Shown in pieces: positions 48,498 to 59,143 of a DNA stretch of 64,000 bases. The notes beneath the pieces were generated by a model, which was given only the letters and a program-made list of their open reading frames with translations, was not told where the DNA came from and searched no databases. The translations under genes and the position numbers were made by a program. This stretch comes from Flavobacteriaceae bacterium GSB9 (GTDB taxonomy: Bacteria; Bacteroidota; Bacteroidia; Flavobacteriales; Flavobacteriaceae): assembly GCA_022749295.1 (NCBI GenBank), contig CP062007.1, positions 310,001 to 374,000 of the forward strand, read 5' to 3'. The first letter of the stretch is position 1, and every line of letters begins with the position of its first letter.

Positions 48498-50039
48498 ATG
48501 CTTAACATTCACTGGATAGACATTGTTATTGTCGTTATTTCCGTGGCCTTTACATTGGGTGCCGGATTTTATTTCGCGCACCGCCAAAAGAGTTCAGATC
48601 AATATTTTGCCGGAAGTAAAAACATACCGGCTTGGGCCATTGGTATTTCCATTTTTGCAACCTTAATTAGTAGTGTTACCTTTTTGGCTTACCCTGCTGC
48701 GGCTTATAAATCCAACTGGATTCTATTGGTTCAAGGTCTTATGGTGCCCATTGTTTTAATTGGTCTCATTTGGGTAATCGTGCCCTTATTCCGAAAGGTA
48801 ATCCGTTTAAGTACTTATGAGTATTTTGAGCGCCGTTTCAGTCCTTTTGCCCGTATGTACAGTTCTATTGCCTTTATTTTAACGCATTTTTCAAAAATGG
48901 GAACGGTACTCTATCTTGTTAGTTTAGCCTTAGCGACGTTAACCGGTATTGATGTAACGACCTATATTATATCTCTTACGGTTATTATTTTGATATTAAC
49001 GCTATTGGGCGGTATTGAAGCTGTAATTTGGATGGATGTTATTCAAGGATTTTTACTCATTGGAGGTGGTCTTTTATGTATAGGGGTTTTGTTGTTTAAA
49101 TCTGAAGGAGGGCCTGGCTTTATGATTGATGAAGCTTTCGCCATGAAAAAAATAGATTTCGGTCCCTACGATTTTACTTTTACCGAACTCACATTTTGGG
49201 TTTTGGTGATTAACGGAGCATTTTATGCATTGCAAAAATACGGTACCGATCAAACTATTGTGCAACGTTACTTAACCGCAAGAACCGATAAAGATGCCAA
49301 AAAAGCGGCCTATATTGGTGTTTTGGCCAGTGTACCGGTTTGGGCCTTGTTTATGCTCATCGGTTCGTTATTATTTGTGTTTTATAATTCCGGTGGTGCC
49401 GTTTTGCCCGAAGGACTAACAACAGACCAGGCTTTTACTTATTTTATAGGAACCGAATTACCCGTTGGAGCCGTTGGTTTGGTTTTGGCAGCGCTTATTG
49501 CTGCGGCCGTATCGAGTCTAGATTCCGATATGAACTGTTTGGCAGCCATTGGCGTTGAAGATTTTTATCAACGATTTAACCCTAACTGTACCGATAAACA
49601 ACGGTTGAGGGTTGGTCGTTTGCTGGTCTTGTTTTCGGGAATCGCCATGGCCATTGTAGCTTTACTTTATGCCGCTTGGGACGGACAAGGCGTACTTGGT
49701 GTCGTGTTTAAACTTTACGCCATATTTTCAGCTGGTATTGTGGGGATATTTATGCTCGGATTATTTTCAAGAAAAGCAAACAAACAAGGCTTGCATATTG
49801 GTATAATTACTTGTATTTTGTTTACCGCTTATGCTATTTTAACAACCACCGAAATAAATGGTTCGTTAATTCTCGATTTTGGTGATTATAATTTTCCACA
49901 CCACAAGTATATGTTGGGGGTTTATAGCCATTTAATTGTATTGGTTGTTGGTTATGTAGCGAGTTTATTTTTCAAATCAGAACCGGTAGATGAAGAACTG
50001 ACCATTTTTGGCTATTTTAAACTAAAAGAAAAAAAATAA
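48498..50039 (+). CDS. Sodium:solute symporter (SSS family)
   Basis: A 513-residue inner-membrane protein with about 13-14 helices. LGAGFYFAHRQKSSDQYFAGSKNIPAWAIG and LISSVTFLAYPAAAYK are the SSS first-helix region with its sodium-site residues; AALIAAAVSSLDSDMNCLAAI is the TM8 motif. It is closest to the sugar or acid-sugar branch of the family by pattern. It lies 31 bases after the aldolase gene, so it probably imports the compound that this operon breaks down. Substrate unknown. Confidence 0.9.
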   Translation: MLNIHWIDIVIVVISVAFTLGAGFYFAHRQKSSDQYFAGSKNIPAWAIGISIFATLISSVTFLAYPAAAYKSNWILLVQGLMVPIVLIGLIWVIVPLFRKVIRLSTYEYFERRFSPFARMYSSIAFILTHFSKMGTVLYLVSLALATLTGIDVTTYIISLTVIILILTLLGGIEAVIWMDVIQGFLLIGGGLLCIGVLLFKSEGGPGFMIDEAFAMKKIDFGPYDFTFTELTFWVLVINGAFYALQKYGTDQTIVQRYLTARTDKDAKKAAYIGVLASVPVWALFMLIGSLLFVFYNSGGAVLPEGLTTDQAFTYFIGTELPVGAVGLVLAALIAAAVSSLDSDMNCLAAIGVEDFYQRFNPNCTDKQRLRVGRLLVLFSGIAMAIVALLYAAWDGQGVLGVVFKLYAIFSAGIVGIFMLGLFSRKANKQGLHIGIITCILFTAYAILTTTEINGSLILDFGDYNFPHHKYMLGVYSHLIVLVVGYVASLFFKSEPVDEELTIFGYFKLKEKK

Positions 50040-50055
50040 AAACGATATATTTCAA

Positions 50056-51204
50056 ATGAATTCAATTACGCTGTTGCAGCCAGGAAAGATTATGTTTGGC
50101 GAAAACACAATCAACGAGCTTGGTAACGATGCTATTTTAGAAAGTTCAAAACGCATCTTGTTTTTGGTGGCTACACCTATTTTAAATGCCGTTGAAGCTA
50201 CAGTAAAAAACTTTCAAAATAAAGGAAAGGAAGTCCTTCTTGTAGAATATAAATTTGTTGGGGAACCTACTTTTTCACAGTTCAACCAATTACTAGATGA
50301 TTATGAAAACTTCAATCCAGATTGTGTTATTGGAGTAGGTGGAGGAAGTGTTTTAGATTGCGCCAAGCTTTTAGCAGCATTAATTAACAATTCCCAAAAG
50401 CTAGAAGATGTAGTTGGTATTGGCTTTTTAAAAGGAAGGGATATAAAACTAATTTGTGTTCCTACAACCTCTGGTACAGGTAGCGAAGTATCGCCAAATG
50501 CCATTTTGTTAAATGAAGAAACCCAGGCCAAAAGTGGCATTATCAGTCCGTTTTTAGTGCCAGATGCCTGTTATCTTGACTCCGTGCTTACGGTCAGTTT
50601 ACCATCTAAATTAACAGCTGAAACAGGTATCGATGCCCTGTCACATTGTATTGAAGCTTACACAAACAAATTTGCGCACCCTACGGTAGATACTTATGCC
50701 TTGAGAGGTATTAAACTGATATCAGATAACCTTGAAAAAGCTTACCAAGATGGCAGCGATATTGAGGCTCGTTCAGCATTGCTTTTAGGCTCTATGTATG
50801 GTGGTCTCTGTTTAGGTCCGGTCAATACATCAGCGGTGCATGCTTTATCGTATGGTTTGGGCGGGAAGTTTCATATAGCGCATGGGCTTTCAAACGCCAT
50901 TTTAATGCCTGAAGTGCTACGCTTCAACCTTTCGGCTAATCCAAAACGACATGCCGAAGTGGCTCGTGCATTAGGCATAACCTGGAATGGAAGTGATGAA
51001 AACATAGCCGCTTTGGGTATCGAAAAAATAGAAGCGCTTTCTAATGCTTGTGGCATTCCTCAAAAACTTTCAGAAATTGGTATAACAAAAGAAGTTTTGC
51101 CCGAGTTGGCCGATATAGCCATGAAAGTAACTCGATTGCTCAAAAATAATCCAAGAGAAGTCACCCGCCAGGATGCCATTAATATTTACAAAAAACTGCT
51201 TTAA
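50056..51204 (+). CDS. Iron-containing alcohol dehydrogenase
   Basis: A 382-residue group III alcohol dehydrogenase. GVGGGSVLDCAKLLA is the nucleotide site, PTTSGTGSEVSPNAIL the second glycine loop, and the metal ligands are in TGIDALSHCIEAY (Asp, His) and in VHALSYGLGGKFHIAHGLSNA (His residues). It oxidises or reduces a hydroxyacid or aldehyde, probably with NAD. The family includes lactaldehyde reductase and 4-hydroxybutyrate dehydrogenase; which one applies here is unclear. Confidence 0.9.
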   Translation: MNSITLLQPGKIMFGENTINELGNDAILESSKRILFLVATPILNAVEATVKNFQNKGKEVLLVEYKFVGEPTFSQFNQLLDDYENFNPDCVIGVGGGSVLDCAKLLAALINNSQKLEDVVGIGFLKGRDIKLICVPTTSGTGSEVSPNAILLNEETQAKSGIISPFLVPDACYLDSVLTVSLPSKLTAETGIDALSHCIEAYTNKFAHPTVDTYALRGIKLISDNLEKAYQDGSDIEARSALLLGSMYGGLCLGPVNTSAVHALSYGLGGKFHIAHGLSNAILMPEVLRFNLSANPKRHAEVARALGITWNGSDENIAALGIEKIEALSNACGIPQKLSEIGITKEVLPELADIAMKVTRLLKNNPREVTRQDAINIYKKLL

Positions 51205-51217
51205 AAACTCAAATTAG

Positions 51218-52243
51218 ATGAAACCCAAAATAGGAATTTCAATGGGTGATCCGGCCGGAATTGGTCCAGAGATTATCATAAAAACATTAGCACTTAAGGA
51301 TGTTTACGAACGATGCAGTCCCTTGGTGGTTGGTGATGCAGTAACCATGCAAAACGAAGTTAATGCATTAAAATCTTCATTAAAAATAAACGCCATCCAA
51401 AGTGTTGCTGAGGCCAAATTTGAAAATGGTATTATTGATGTTTTTGATTTAAAAAACGTTGATGCCGATGCGTTGCAACCGGGAGTTGTAACCGCTATGG
51501 CTGGAAAGGCAGCTTTCGAGGCAGTTATTAAAAATATAGAATTGGCTTTGGCTAAAGATATCGATGCAACTGTTACGGCTCCCATAAACAAAGAATCGAT
51601 TCATAAGGCAGGGCACAAATATTCTGGGCATACCGAAATTTATGCCGAGTACACAAAAACCAAAAAATACGCCATGCTTTTGGCCGATGAGAATTTTAGG
51701 GTGATTCATGCTAGTACACACGTATCGTTACGTCAAGCGTGCGATTTATGTAAAAAAGACCGTGTTTTTGAAGTGATAACCTTGTTGAATGACGCTTGTA
51801 AAAAATTCGGCATTGAAAAACCGCGCATTGCCGTTGCTGGATTAAACCCTCATGCTGGAGAAAACCAACTGTTTGGGGATGAGGAAGTTGATGAGATTAT
51901 TCCTGCTATGGAACAAGCCAAAAAACTGGGTATTGATGCCCAAGGCCCCTTTCCTCCCGATACCATGTTTGTAAAAGCCGTTCAAGGGAAATTTGATGGC
52001 TGTGTGGCCATGTACCACGACCAAGGGCATATTCCGTTTAAACTCGAAGGCTTTAAATGGGATAACGAAAAGGAAACGATGAAAAGCGTAAAGGGTGTGA
52101 ATATCACTTTGGGATTGCCCATTATTAGAACCTCGGTTGACCACGGTACTGCTTTTGAAATTGCGGGTCAAGGTATAGCTTCTTCCGATGCGATGTTGGT
52201 AGCTATCGATTATGCTATTTTAATGGCCAAACACAACAATTAA
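51218..52243 (+). CDS. PdxA family 4-phospho-acid-sugar dehydrogenase
   Basis: A 341-residue enzyme of the PdxA family. GISMGDPAGIGPEII is the N-terminal signature, and the metal histidines are in SGHTEIYAEY, GLNPHAGENQLFG and VDHGTAFEIAGQG. Because its stop overlaps the start of a DUF1537 kinase (TAATG), it is more likely a PdxA2-type enzyme that oxidises a 4-phosphorylated threonate or erythronate to dihydroxyacetone phosphate and CO2 than vitamin B6 PdxA. That assignment comes from gene pairing, not from a diagnostic residue. Confidence 0.88.
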   Translation: MKPKIGISMGDPAGIGPEIIIKTLALKDVYERCSPLVVGDAVTMQNEVNALKSSLKINAIQSVAEAKFENGIIDVFDLKNVDADALQPGVVTAMAGKAAFEAVIKNIELALAKDIDATVTAPINKESIHKAGHKYSGHTEIYAEYTKTKKYAMLLADENFRVIHASTHVSLRQACDLCKKDRVFEVITLLNDACKKFGIEKPRIAVAGLNPHAGENQLFGDEEVDEIIPAMEQAKKLGIDAQGPFPPDTMFVKAVQGKFDGCVAMYHDQGHIPFKLEGFKWDNEKETMKSVKGVNITLGLPIIRTSVDHGTAFEIAGQGIASSDAMLVAIDYAILMAKHNN

Positions 52244-53403
52244 TGATAACCGTAATTGCTGATGATATAACGGGAGCAGCTGAAATTGCTGGAGTTTGTT
52301 TACGCTACGGCGTAGGTGTTTCTCTTGGGATAGATAAGGTGCCCGAACAATTGGCGAAAGTGGCTGTTGTTGCTACAGATTCACGCTCTTTGGGAGCTAA
52401 CGAAGCTTACAATACGCATCAGCAAATTATAAAAAAAAAATTAAAAATGACACCCGATACCATTGTGTTTAAAAAATGCGATTCGGTATTGCGTGGCCAT
52501 GTACTGACTGAAATAAAAGCCTTGATTGACGCTACTGGAAAGTCAACGGTTTTATTGCAACCATCAAATCCCATTACAAACCGCTGTATTAAAAATGGCG
52601 TGTATTATGTCGATGGCCAAAAAATTGAAAATACCGGTTTTGCTACCGATCCCGATTTTCCGGCTAAAATGTCATCGGTTAAAGCGCTATTGGTCAGTAG
52701 AACTTCAGAAGAAAACCTTCTTTCGGTAAAAACGGGTGATATTGAACACCTTTCTTCAGAAAGTATTCATGTTCCTGATTGTGAAAGTGAAACCGATTTG
52801 GTCGAAAACCTAAACGTTTATAACAAAAATATTTTAATTGGTGGAAGTGCCGCTTTTTTTGAGCAATTTTTAAAAAAGTTGGGCATTATTTCAGTTAAAA
52901 AAGACATCAAAAATCTTAGCTTTACGGCAAACTACGTTTTGGTTTCAGGAAGTACGCACCCAGAAAGTGTCGCTTTTGCTAAACAACTTGAAGAACAAGG
53001 TTGTCCGTTGTTAAGTTTTCCTGTAAAATTATTGAAAAAAGATTGTAGTGATGCAAATATTCAGGAGTTTACGAAACAAGTTGTTGAGGTTTACAAGAAA
53101 AAAAGGAAGTTGATTGTTAGAATTTCAGATGAAATTATTCAATTTGAAAACAGTTCAACTGTACTTAAAAACAGATTGAGTTTGGTTGTTGATGCTTTGC
53201 TTTCCGCAATAGATGTTAACGAACTGTTTATTGAGGGCGGTGCCAGTGCTTACGATATTTTAAATGCATTAAGTTGGAACAGTTTTAAACCGACAGAGGC
53301 TTTGGCACCTGGAGTTTTGCGGATGCAAAATAATCGAGATAAGCGTAGACATATAACGTTAAAACCTGGGAGCTACAAATGGCCAAAAGGATTGATATAT
53401 TAA
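52243..53403 (+). CDS. Four-carbon acid sugar kinase (DUF1537 family)
   Basis: A 386-residue kinase. The N-terminal domain begins IADDITGAAEIAG, the family hallmark, with KKCDSVLRGHV as the substrate loop. The C-terminal domain has VSGSTHPESVAF and IEGGASAYDILNAL for ATP. DUF1537 proteins phosphorylate C4 acid sugars such as threonate and erythronate. Its start overlaps the PdxA-type gene by one base, the classic pairing for threonate or erythronate use. An A10 run (52431-52440) lies within the ORF, but the frame continues intact. Confidence 0.9.
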   Translation: MITVIADDITGAAEIAGVCLRYGVGVSLGIDKVPEQLAKVAVVATDSRSLGANEAYNTHQQIIKKKLKMTPDTIVFKKCDSVLRGHVLTEIKALIDATGKSTVLLQPSNPITNRCIKNGVYYVDGQKIENTGFATDPDFPAKMSSVKALLVSRTSEENLLSVKTGDIEHLSSESIHVPDCESETDLVENLNVYNKNILIGGSAAFFEQFLKKLGIISVKKDIKNLSFTANYVLVSGSTHPESVAFAKQLEEQGCPLLSFPVKLLKKDCSDANIQEFTKQVVEVYKKKRKLIVRISDEIIQFENSSTVLKNRLSLVVDALLSAIDVNELFIEGGASAYDILNALSWNSFKPTEALAPGVLRMQNNRDKRRHITLKPGSYKWPKGLIY

Positions 53404-53417
53404 AAATAAAAGGATAA

Positions 53418-54557
53418 ATGATCATATTAAAAGGAATAGCCTGGAACCACACCCGTGGATTTACCTCGGTAGTGGCCACGGCACAACGTTTTGAGGAGTT
53501 AAACCCCGATGTTAGAATCATTTGGGAAAAGCGTTCATTGCAAGCTTTTGCAGATGCTACGTTAAGTGAATTAACAGCAAATTACGATTTGTTGATAATG
53601 GATAATCCACACGTTTCTATTGCGGCAAGAGATAAGGTGCTTTTGCCTTTCGATGATTATTTAAGTGCCGATTTTTTGAAGGAATTAGCAGATAATACCG
53701 TCGGAAAATCGAATGCGAGTTATAACGTTGATGGCAAACAATGGACGCTAGCTACCGATGCTGCAGCACCTATTGCCACTTGGCGTGAAGATTTACTTGA
53801 GCAGCAAAACATTAAAATTCCCAAAACTTGGAAAGAATTAATGGCTTTGGCAGAAACTGGAAAAGTAGGTTTTGCGTCTATTCCTATTGATACATTAATG
53901 CACCATTACATGATGTGTATTGCTTTGGGAGCTGAAGTTTTTGAAAGTAAAACTGAAGTGGCTCCACGTAACGTTATGATTGAAGCCATAAAAACATATA
54001 AACAATTGGTGGATTTAATTCCGTCTTATTGTCTGGAAATGAATCCGATACGAATGGCTGAGCACATGACGATAAACAACGATATTGTTTACAGTCCGTT
54101 TAATTATGGATACTCCAATTACTCCAAGAAAAATTATGTTGAGCATACATTAAAAGCTGGTGGATTGGTAACCTTCAACGGAAAACGATTACGCTCAACT
54201 TTGGGTGGTGCCGGTATAGCGGTTTCCTCGAAAACAAAACATGCTGAAATGGCTATGAAATATGCTGAGTTTACCGCTTCTGAAAAAGTGCAATCCGGAC
54301 TTTATTTTGAGTTTGGTGGGCAACCGGGCCATAGAAAATCATGGTTAAGTGAAGAAGTTAACAGCCAATGTAAAAACTTTTTCAAAGACACCTTACAAAC
54401 TTTGGATGAAGCGACTTTAAGACCTCAATACTATGGTTATATGCATTTTCAGGATGAAGCAAGTCCTGTTATTTACGAAGCCATAACCGAAAAAGTAAGT
54501 ATTGAAGCAGCGGTCGATAAAATGAACGAAATTTATAAAGAATCCCTAACGCATTAA
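53418..54557 (+). CDS. SBP-fold protein without signal peptide
   Basis: A 379-residue protein of the extracellular solute-binding protein family 1 type: ILKGIAWNHTRGFTSVVATA begins directly at the first strand of the mature fold, and IPKTWKELMALAE, APIATWREDLLEQQ and the late VSSKTKHAEMAMKYAEFTAS match sugar-binding SBPs. There is no signal peptide or lipobox, and the codon immediately before the ATG is a stop (53415-53417), so none is hidden upstream. It is therefore probably cytoplasmic. No ABC permease or ATPase lies in the operon. The role is unknown; possibilities are a ligand sensor, a carrier for the CoA-transferases, or an enzyme built on the SBP fold. Confidence 0.82.
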   Translation: MIILKGIAWNHTRGFTSVVATAQRFEELNPDVRIIWEKRSLQAFADATLSELTANYDLLIMDNPHVSIAARDKVLLPFDDYLSADFLKELADNTVGKSNASYNVDGKQWTLATDAAAPIATWREDLLEQQNIKIPKTWKELMALAETGKVGFASIPIDTLMHHYMMCIALGAEVFESKTEVAPRNVMIEAIKTYKQLVDLIPSYCLEMNPIRMAEHMTINNDIVYSPFNYGYSNYSKKNYVEHTLKAGGLVTFNGKRLRSTLGGAGIAVSSKTKHAEMAMKYAEFTASEKVQSGLYFEFGGQPGHRKSWLSEEVNSQCKNFFKDTLQTLDEATLRPQYYGYMHFQDEASPVIYEAITEKVSIEAAVDKMNEIYKESLTH

Positions 54558-54561
54558 ATAC

Positions 54562-55710
54562 ATGGTAAAACCATTAGACGGTTTATTGGTATTGGAGTTT
54601 TCGCAGTTTTTAGCAGGACCATCGGCTGGATTAAAATTAGCTGATTTGGGAGCCCGTGTTATTAAAATTGAACGGCCTGTAAAAGGCGAAGCTTGTCGTC
54701 AGCTTAGTATCAAAGATTTGTTTGTTGACGATAGTAGTATGTTATTTCACACCATTAATAGAAATAAAGAATCTTTCGCAGCCAATTTAAAGGATCTTGA
54801 CGATTTAGAGCAAGTAAAAAAGCTGATAGCCAAAGCAGATATTATGACGCATAATTTCCGCCCTGGCGTTATGGAAAAAATTGGTTTAGACTTTAAAAAA
54901 GTACTAAGCATAAACCCAAAAATCATTTATGGTGTTATTATGGGTTACGGTAGCGAAGGTCCATGGGCTAAAAAACCGGGGCAGGATTTGTTGGTACAAT
55001 CGCTTTCTGGGTTAACTTGGTTAAGCGGAAAGAGTATACAAGGTCCTGTACCCTTTGGATTGGCAGTGGCCGATTTAATGTGTGGGAACCATTTTGTGCA
55101 AGGTATTTTGGCCGCATTGCTTAAACGTGCTAAAACAGGAAAAGGCGTTTTGGTTGAAGTCAGTTTACTGGAATCGATTTTAGATGTGCAGTTTGAAGCG
55201 CTCACTATATTTTTAAACAATGGCGGAAAATTGGCCAATAGGGGAAATGTTCGCGGTAGTGCGCATGCTTTTTTAAGTGCACCTTACGGTATTTACGAAA
55301 CCAACGATGGCTATTTGGCTTTAGCCATGGGCGATTTATTGCTAATGGCTGAAGTTTTAGAGGTCGATTTAGGAAAGTATACGAATAAGAAAACATGGTT
55401 TCGTTCGCGCGCAGCAATTAGAAAAATTTTAGCAAAAAGAATTATAACCAAAAGTTCGGATCATTGGATTGGTGTTTTAAGGGAAAAAGGATTATGGTGC
55501 GAAAAAGTACTGAATTATCAAGATTTAAACGGTCGGCCTTTTATGGACGATTTGCAGTTAAAGCAAACCGTGAAAAACTCAAAGGGGGAAACCATGGTAA
55601 CTACACGAAGCCCTATTCAAATTGACGGCGAGCTTTTATTGGATGATAAAGCAGCACCTCAGGTAGGGGAAGATAATAATGCTATTAACGAACAATTTTT
55701 AACGAACTAA
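54562..55710 (+). CDS. CaiB/BaiF family CoA-transferase, copy 1
   Basis: A 382-residue class III CoA-transferase. [20 protein letters not shown] is the N-terminal signature, [14 protein letters not shown] is conserved, and D171 (AVADLMCG) sits where the catalytic Asp of formyl-CoA transferase (D169) lies. It moves CoA from a donor thioester to a carboxylic acid. It is about as long as copy 2 and very similar to it, so the pair is a tandem duplication or two subunits of one enzyme. The gene starts 4 bases after the SBP gene. Confidence 0.9.
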   Translation: MVKPLDGLLVLEFSQFLAGPSAGLKLADLGARVIKIERPVKGEACRQLSIKDLFVDDSSMLFHTINRNKESFAANLKDLDDLEQVKKLIAKADIMTHNFRPGVMEKIGLDFKKVLSINPKIIYGVIMGYGSEGPWAKKPGQDLLVQSLSGLTWLSGKSIQGPVPFGLAVADLMCGNHFVQGILAALLKRAKTGKGVLVEVSLLESILDVQFEALTIFLNNGGKLANRGNVRGSAHAFLSAPYGIYETNDGYLALAMGDLLLMAEVLEVDLGKYTNKKTWFRSRAAIRKILAKRIITKSSDHWIGVLREKGLWCEKVLNYQDLNGRPFMDDLQLKQTVKNSKGETMVTTRSPIQIDGELLLDDKAAPQVGEDNNAINEQFLTN

Positions 55711-56850
55711 ATGAAGCCCTTAGAAGATTATTTAATAATTGATTTTAGCCAGTTCTTATCAGGGCCTTCGGCAAGTTTACGCTTGGCCGATTTGGGAGCA
55801 AGAGTGATAAAAGTGGAAAAACCCGGTCTTGGTGATATATGCCGAACGCTTTATACTTCCGATTTAATAATGAACGGCGAATCGTCTATTTTTCATACAA
55901 TTAATAGAAACAAAGAATCGTTTGCCGCCGATTTTAAAGATGAACAAGACCTTAAAAAATTGAAAGTTTTAATTGAAAAGGCCGATGTGGTTATGCATAA
56001 CTTCCGCCCAGGAGTGATGGAGCGTGTAGGGTTGAGTTACGACGATGTAAAAGCAATAAATCCAAAAGTGGTTTATGCCGAAATATCAGGTTACGGTAAC
56101 CACCCTGATTTGGTTGATAAACCGGGTCAGGATTTGTTGTTACAGTCTCTAACGGCACTAACATGGCTAACGGGCAACCAAAATGATGGTCCCGTACCAA
56201 TGGGCCTATCTATTGTAGATATGCTGGCCGGTGCACATTTGGCACAAGGTATTTTAGCAGCACTTTACAGAAAAACGGTTAAAAACGTTGGTGCTTTGGT
56301 ACAAGTAAGTATGTTGGAATCGGCAATCGATTTTCAGTTTGAAACGATCACCACTTTTTTTAATGACGGAGGTGAACTCCCCGTAAGGACAAAAACCAAC
56401 AACGCTCACGCTTATTTGGGGGCTCCCTATGGTATTTATAGAACTAAAGATGGATTTTTAGCACTGGCAATGGGGTCGATACCGGTATTGGCCGATTTAT
56501 TGAAGTGCAACGAATTGCTTAAATTTCCAGAAAATAAATTCGAATTACGGGATAAAATTAAAAAAATACTGGCAAAACACCTTAAAACACAAACAACCGG
56601 TTTTTGGCTCAACATTTTAGAGCCCGCTGATATTTGGTGCGCCAAAGTTTTAAATTATCAAGAGCTTTTTGAGGAAGAGGGGTTTAAAGTTTTGCATTTT
56701 GTTCAAAGCGTAACCATGGGCGACGGCTATGAATACAAAACAACGCGATGCCCCATTAAAATTGACGGAGAAGTATTCAAATCAATAAAAGCATCACCAA
56801 AACTTGGTGAGCACAACGAGAAAATTATATTGGAATTAATAAACAACTAA
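55711..56850 (+). CDS. CaiB/BaiF family CoA-transferase, copy 2
   Basis: A 379-residue relative of copy 1, starting at the very next base after its stop. Shared blocks include [22 protein letters not shown] and KPGQDLL. The putative catalytic Asp is D170 (SIVDMLAG). The copies have drifted in the C-terminal third, so they may accept different acids or form a heterodimer. Both keep the Asp, so neither looks like an inactive partner. Confidence 0.9.
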   Translation: MKPLEDYLIIDFSQFLSGPSASLRLADLGARVIKVEKPGLGDICRTLYTSDLIMNGESSIFHTINRNKESFAADFKDEQDLKKLKVLIEKADVVMHNFRPGVMERVGLSYDDVKAINPKVVYAEISGYGNHPDLVDKPGQDLLLQSLTALTWLTGNQNDGPVPMGLSIVDMLAGAHLAQGILAALYRKTVKNVGALVQVSMLESAIDFQFETITTFFNDGGELPVRTKTNNAHAYLGAPYGIYRTKDGFLALAMGSIPVLADLLKCNELLKFPENKFELRDKIKKILAKHLKTQTTGFWLNILEPADIWCAKVLNYQELFEEEGFKVLHFVQSVTMGDGYEYKTTRCPIKIDGEVFKSIKASPKLGEHNEKIILELINN

Positions 56851-56853
56851 GAC

Positions 56854-59133
56854 ATGGGAAAATTTAGAATAGCTGTAAGGAAATTTGAGCCTTTTGAAAA
56901 TACCTTAAAAAAGCTTTGGGATGCTTTCTGTTTAGAAAATAATTTGAACATTGATGTAGAAATGGTTCCAATGGAACTTCATGAGCTGTATGAAGAAATA
57001 CTTATAAAAAAAGGTTTGCAAAATGGCGATTGGGATATAGCGCATATCAATACAGATTGGATTTTAGATGCCGTAAACGGAAACGCTGTAGAAAATTTAA
57101 CGCCGTTTTTAGAAAAAGATCCGCCACAAGACTTCCCAGATGGTTGGCACAATTCTTTACTCCACCTTCAAGAAATTAATAATAATGTTTACGGTCTTCC
57201 ATTTCATGATGGCCCAGAATGTTTGATTTACCGAAAAGATTTATTCGAAGACCCTACCGAGAAAGCAAATTTCAAAAAACAATATGGCTACGATTTAAAA
57301 CCTCCTACAACTTGGAATGAGTTTACTCAGATTGCAGAATTTTTTAATAGGCCCGATGAAAACCTATACGGTTGCGTGTTCGCCAATTATCCCGACGCGC
57401 ATAATATGGTTTTTGATTTTTCATTACAATTATGGACACGCGGTGGGTCGTTATTGGATTCAAATAACAATATAAATATCAACACTCCAGAAGCTGTAAA
57501 AGCATTAGAATTCTACAGAGCGATTGTAAACAACGAAAAAACCACCCACCCTGGATCTGAAGATTTTGAGTCGGTTGAAGCCGGAATGGCATTTGCAAAG
57601 GGTGAAGCGGCTATGACCATAAATTGGTTTGGCTTTGCGTCTATGGGTGAGGTAATTGAAGCTTCTAAAGTTAAAGGAAAAGTTGATATTGCAGAGCTGC
57701 CACACGATGCTGGGTGTAAAGCTGCATCACTAAATGTATACTGGCTTTATACCATAGGCTCTGGTAGTAAAAATAAAGCTCTTGCTTACGAATTCTTGAA
57801 ATTTGCAACAAGACCCGAAAGCGATAAATTATTAACAAATGAAGGCGGTATTGGGTGCAGAAAATCAACTTGGAATGATGATGAAATAAATGAAACCATT
57901 CCTTACTACCATAAATTGGGTATGCTGCATGAAAATGCCCTAACACTGCCACAAACACCTGTTTGGCCAAAAGTAGCAGAACTCATAGACAAAATGGTCT
58001 TACAGGCGATAACTAGCCATGTTCCCACACCTTTGCTCTTAAAAACTACACAAAATAAAATACAGGAAGTTTTTGAATATAAACCCTTACTTCCCGAAAC
58101 AGAGCAACCCATTATGATTATTGGAGCAAGCGGTATAGTAAAGGATGCCCATTTGCCGGCATACAAAATGGCGGGTTTTAAAGTATATGGCATAACAAAC
58201 AGAACCATTTCTAAAGCCCATAAAATGGCTGAAGACCACAATATCCCACATGTTTTTAAAAATGTTGCAGAAGCGGTTAAAAACGCACCAGAGAATGCGG
58301 TTTACGATATAACGGTGTTACCCGACCAATATGTGGAAATTTTAGAACAATTGCCTGATGGAGCAGCCGTACTTATTCAAAAACCAATGGGCAATGATTA
58401 TAAACAAGCCAAAGAAATTGTTGAAGTATGCGAACGTAAAAACTTGGTAGCAGCTATAAATTTTCAGCTGCGATTTGCTTCGTTTGTTAGTGCGGCTAGA
58501 AACATTATTGATAAAGGATTAATAGGTGATTTGTACGACATGGAATTCAAGGTTAGTGTGAAAACACCGTGGGAACTTTTTCCGGTTATTAAACAACACC
58601 CACGCTTGGAAATCCTTTTTCATAGTGTGCATTATATCGATTGTATCCGTTCATTTTTAGGGAATCCAAAACGGGTTATGGCACGTACAACAAAACATCC
58701 AAAGAAAGATTTGTCTTCGTGTCGTTCAACAATTATCATGGATTATGGCGATGAAATCAGTGTTAAAATCAACACCAATCATGATCATGATTTCGGTACA
58801 GAAAATCAAGAAAGCTATATTAAATGGGAAGGCACAAAAGGGGCAATTAAAGCTAAAATGGGCTTATTGATGAACTACCCAGACGGGTTGCCTGATGAGT
58901 TTCAATATGTAATAGTTGAAGATGGTAAAGCACCTGAATGGAAAACACTCGAATTGGAGGGTTCTTGGTTCCCAGAAGCTTTTATTGGAACGATGTCTAA
59001 CCTTATGCGCTTTAAGGAAGGAACCGATAACGAACTATACACAAGTGTTCAGGATGTCTTGCATACCATGAAAGTGGTTGAAGCGTGTTATTTGAGCAAT
59101 AGCGAAGGAGGTATATCATTAACAGAATTATAA
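56854..59133 (+). CDS. Fusion of an SBP fold and a Gfo/Idh/MocA oxidoreductase
   Basis: A 759-residue protein. Residues 1 to about 410 are a family 1 solute-binding fold ([39 protein letters not shown] are typical). Residues from about 418 are a Gfo/Idh/MocA NAD(P) oxidoreductase: Rossmann start [25 protein letters not shown] in place of the usual EKP, and [17 protein letters not shown] in the catalytic domain. A stop codon lies one codon before the ATG and there is no signal peptide, so the whole chain is probably cytoplasmic. I know of no characterised protein with this order. It could bind and oxidise the same sugar acid. Confidence 0.85.
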   Translation: MGKFRIAVRKFEPFENTLKKLWDAFCLENNLNIDVEMVPMELHELYEEILIKKGLQNGDWDIAHINTDWILDAVNGNAVENLTPFLEKDPPQDFPDGWHNSLLHLQEINNNVYGLPFHDGPECLIYRKDLFEDPTEKANFKKQYGYDLKPPTTWNEFTQIAEFFNRPDENLYGCVFANYPDAHNMVFDFSLQLWTRGGSLLDSNNNININTPEAVKALEFYRAIVNNEKTTHPGSEDFESVEAGMAFAKGEAAMTINWFGFASMGEVIEASKVKGKVDIAELPHDAGCKAASLNVYWLYTIGSGSKNKALAYEFLKFATRPESDKLLTNEGGIGCRKSTWNDDEINETIPYYHKLGMLHENALTLPQTPVWPKVAELIDKMVLQAITSHVPTPLLLKTTQNKIQEVFEYKPLLPETEQPIMIIGASGIVKDAHLPAYKMAGFKVYGITNRTISKAHKMAEDHNIPHVFKNVAEAVKNAPENAVYDITVLPDQYVEILEQLPDGAAVLIQKPMGNDYKQAKEIVEVCERKNLVAAINFQLRFASFVSAARNIIDKGLIGDLYDMEFKVSVKTPWELFPVIKQHPRLEILFHSVHYIDCIRSFLGNPKRVMARTTKHPKKDLSSCRSTIIMDYGDEISVKINTNHDHDFGTENQESYIKWEGTKGAIKAKMGLLMNYPDGLPDEFQYVIVEDGKAPEWKTLELEGSWFPEAFIGTMSNLMRFKEGTDNELYTSVQDVLHTMKVVEACYLSNSEGGISLTEL

Positions 59134-59143
59134 AACAAAAACA

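Noticed and set aside
51218-52243. Calling the PdxA-family gene vitamin B6 pdxA
   Set aside because: It overlaps a DUF1537 kinase in a catabolic operon; the PdxA2 role fits better, although residues alone do not decide it.
52431-52440. A10 run as a programmed frameshift or pseudogene lesion in the DUF1537 gene
   Set aside because: The frame continues through it and the downstream domain is complete; no alternative product of interest appears in the other frames.
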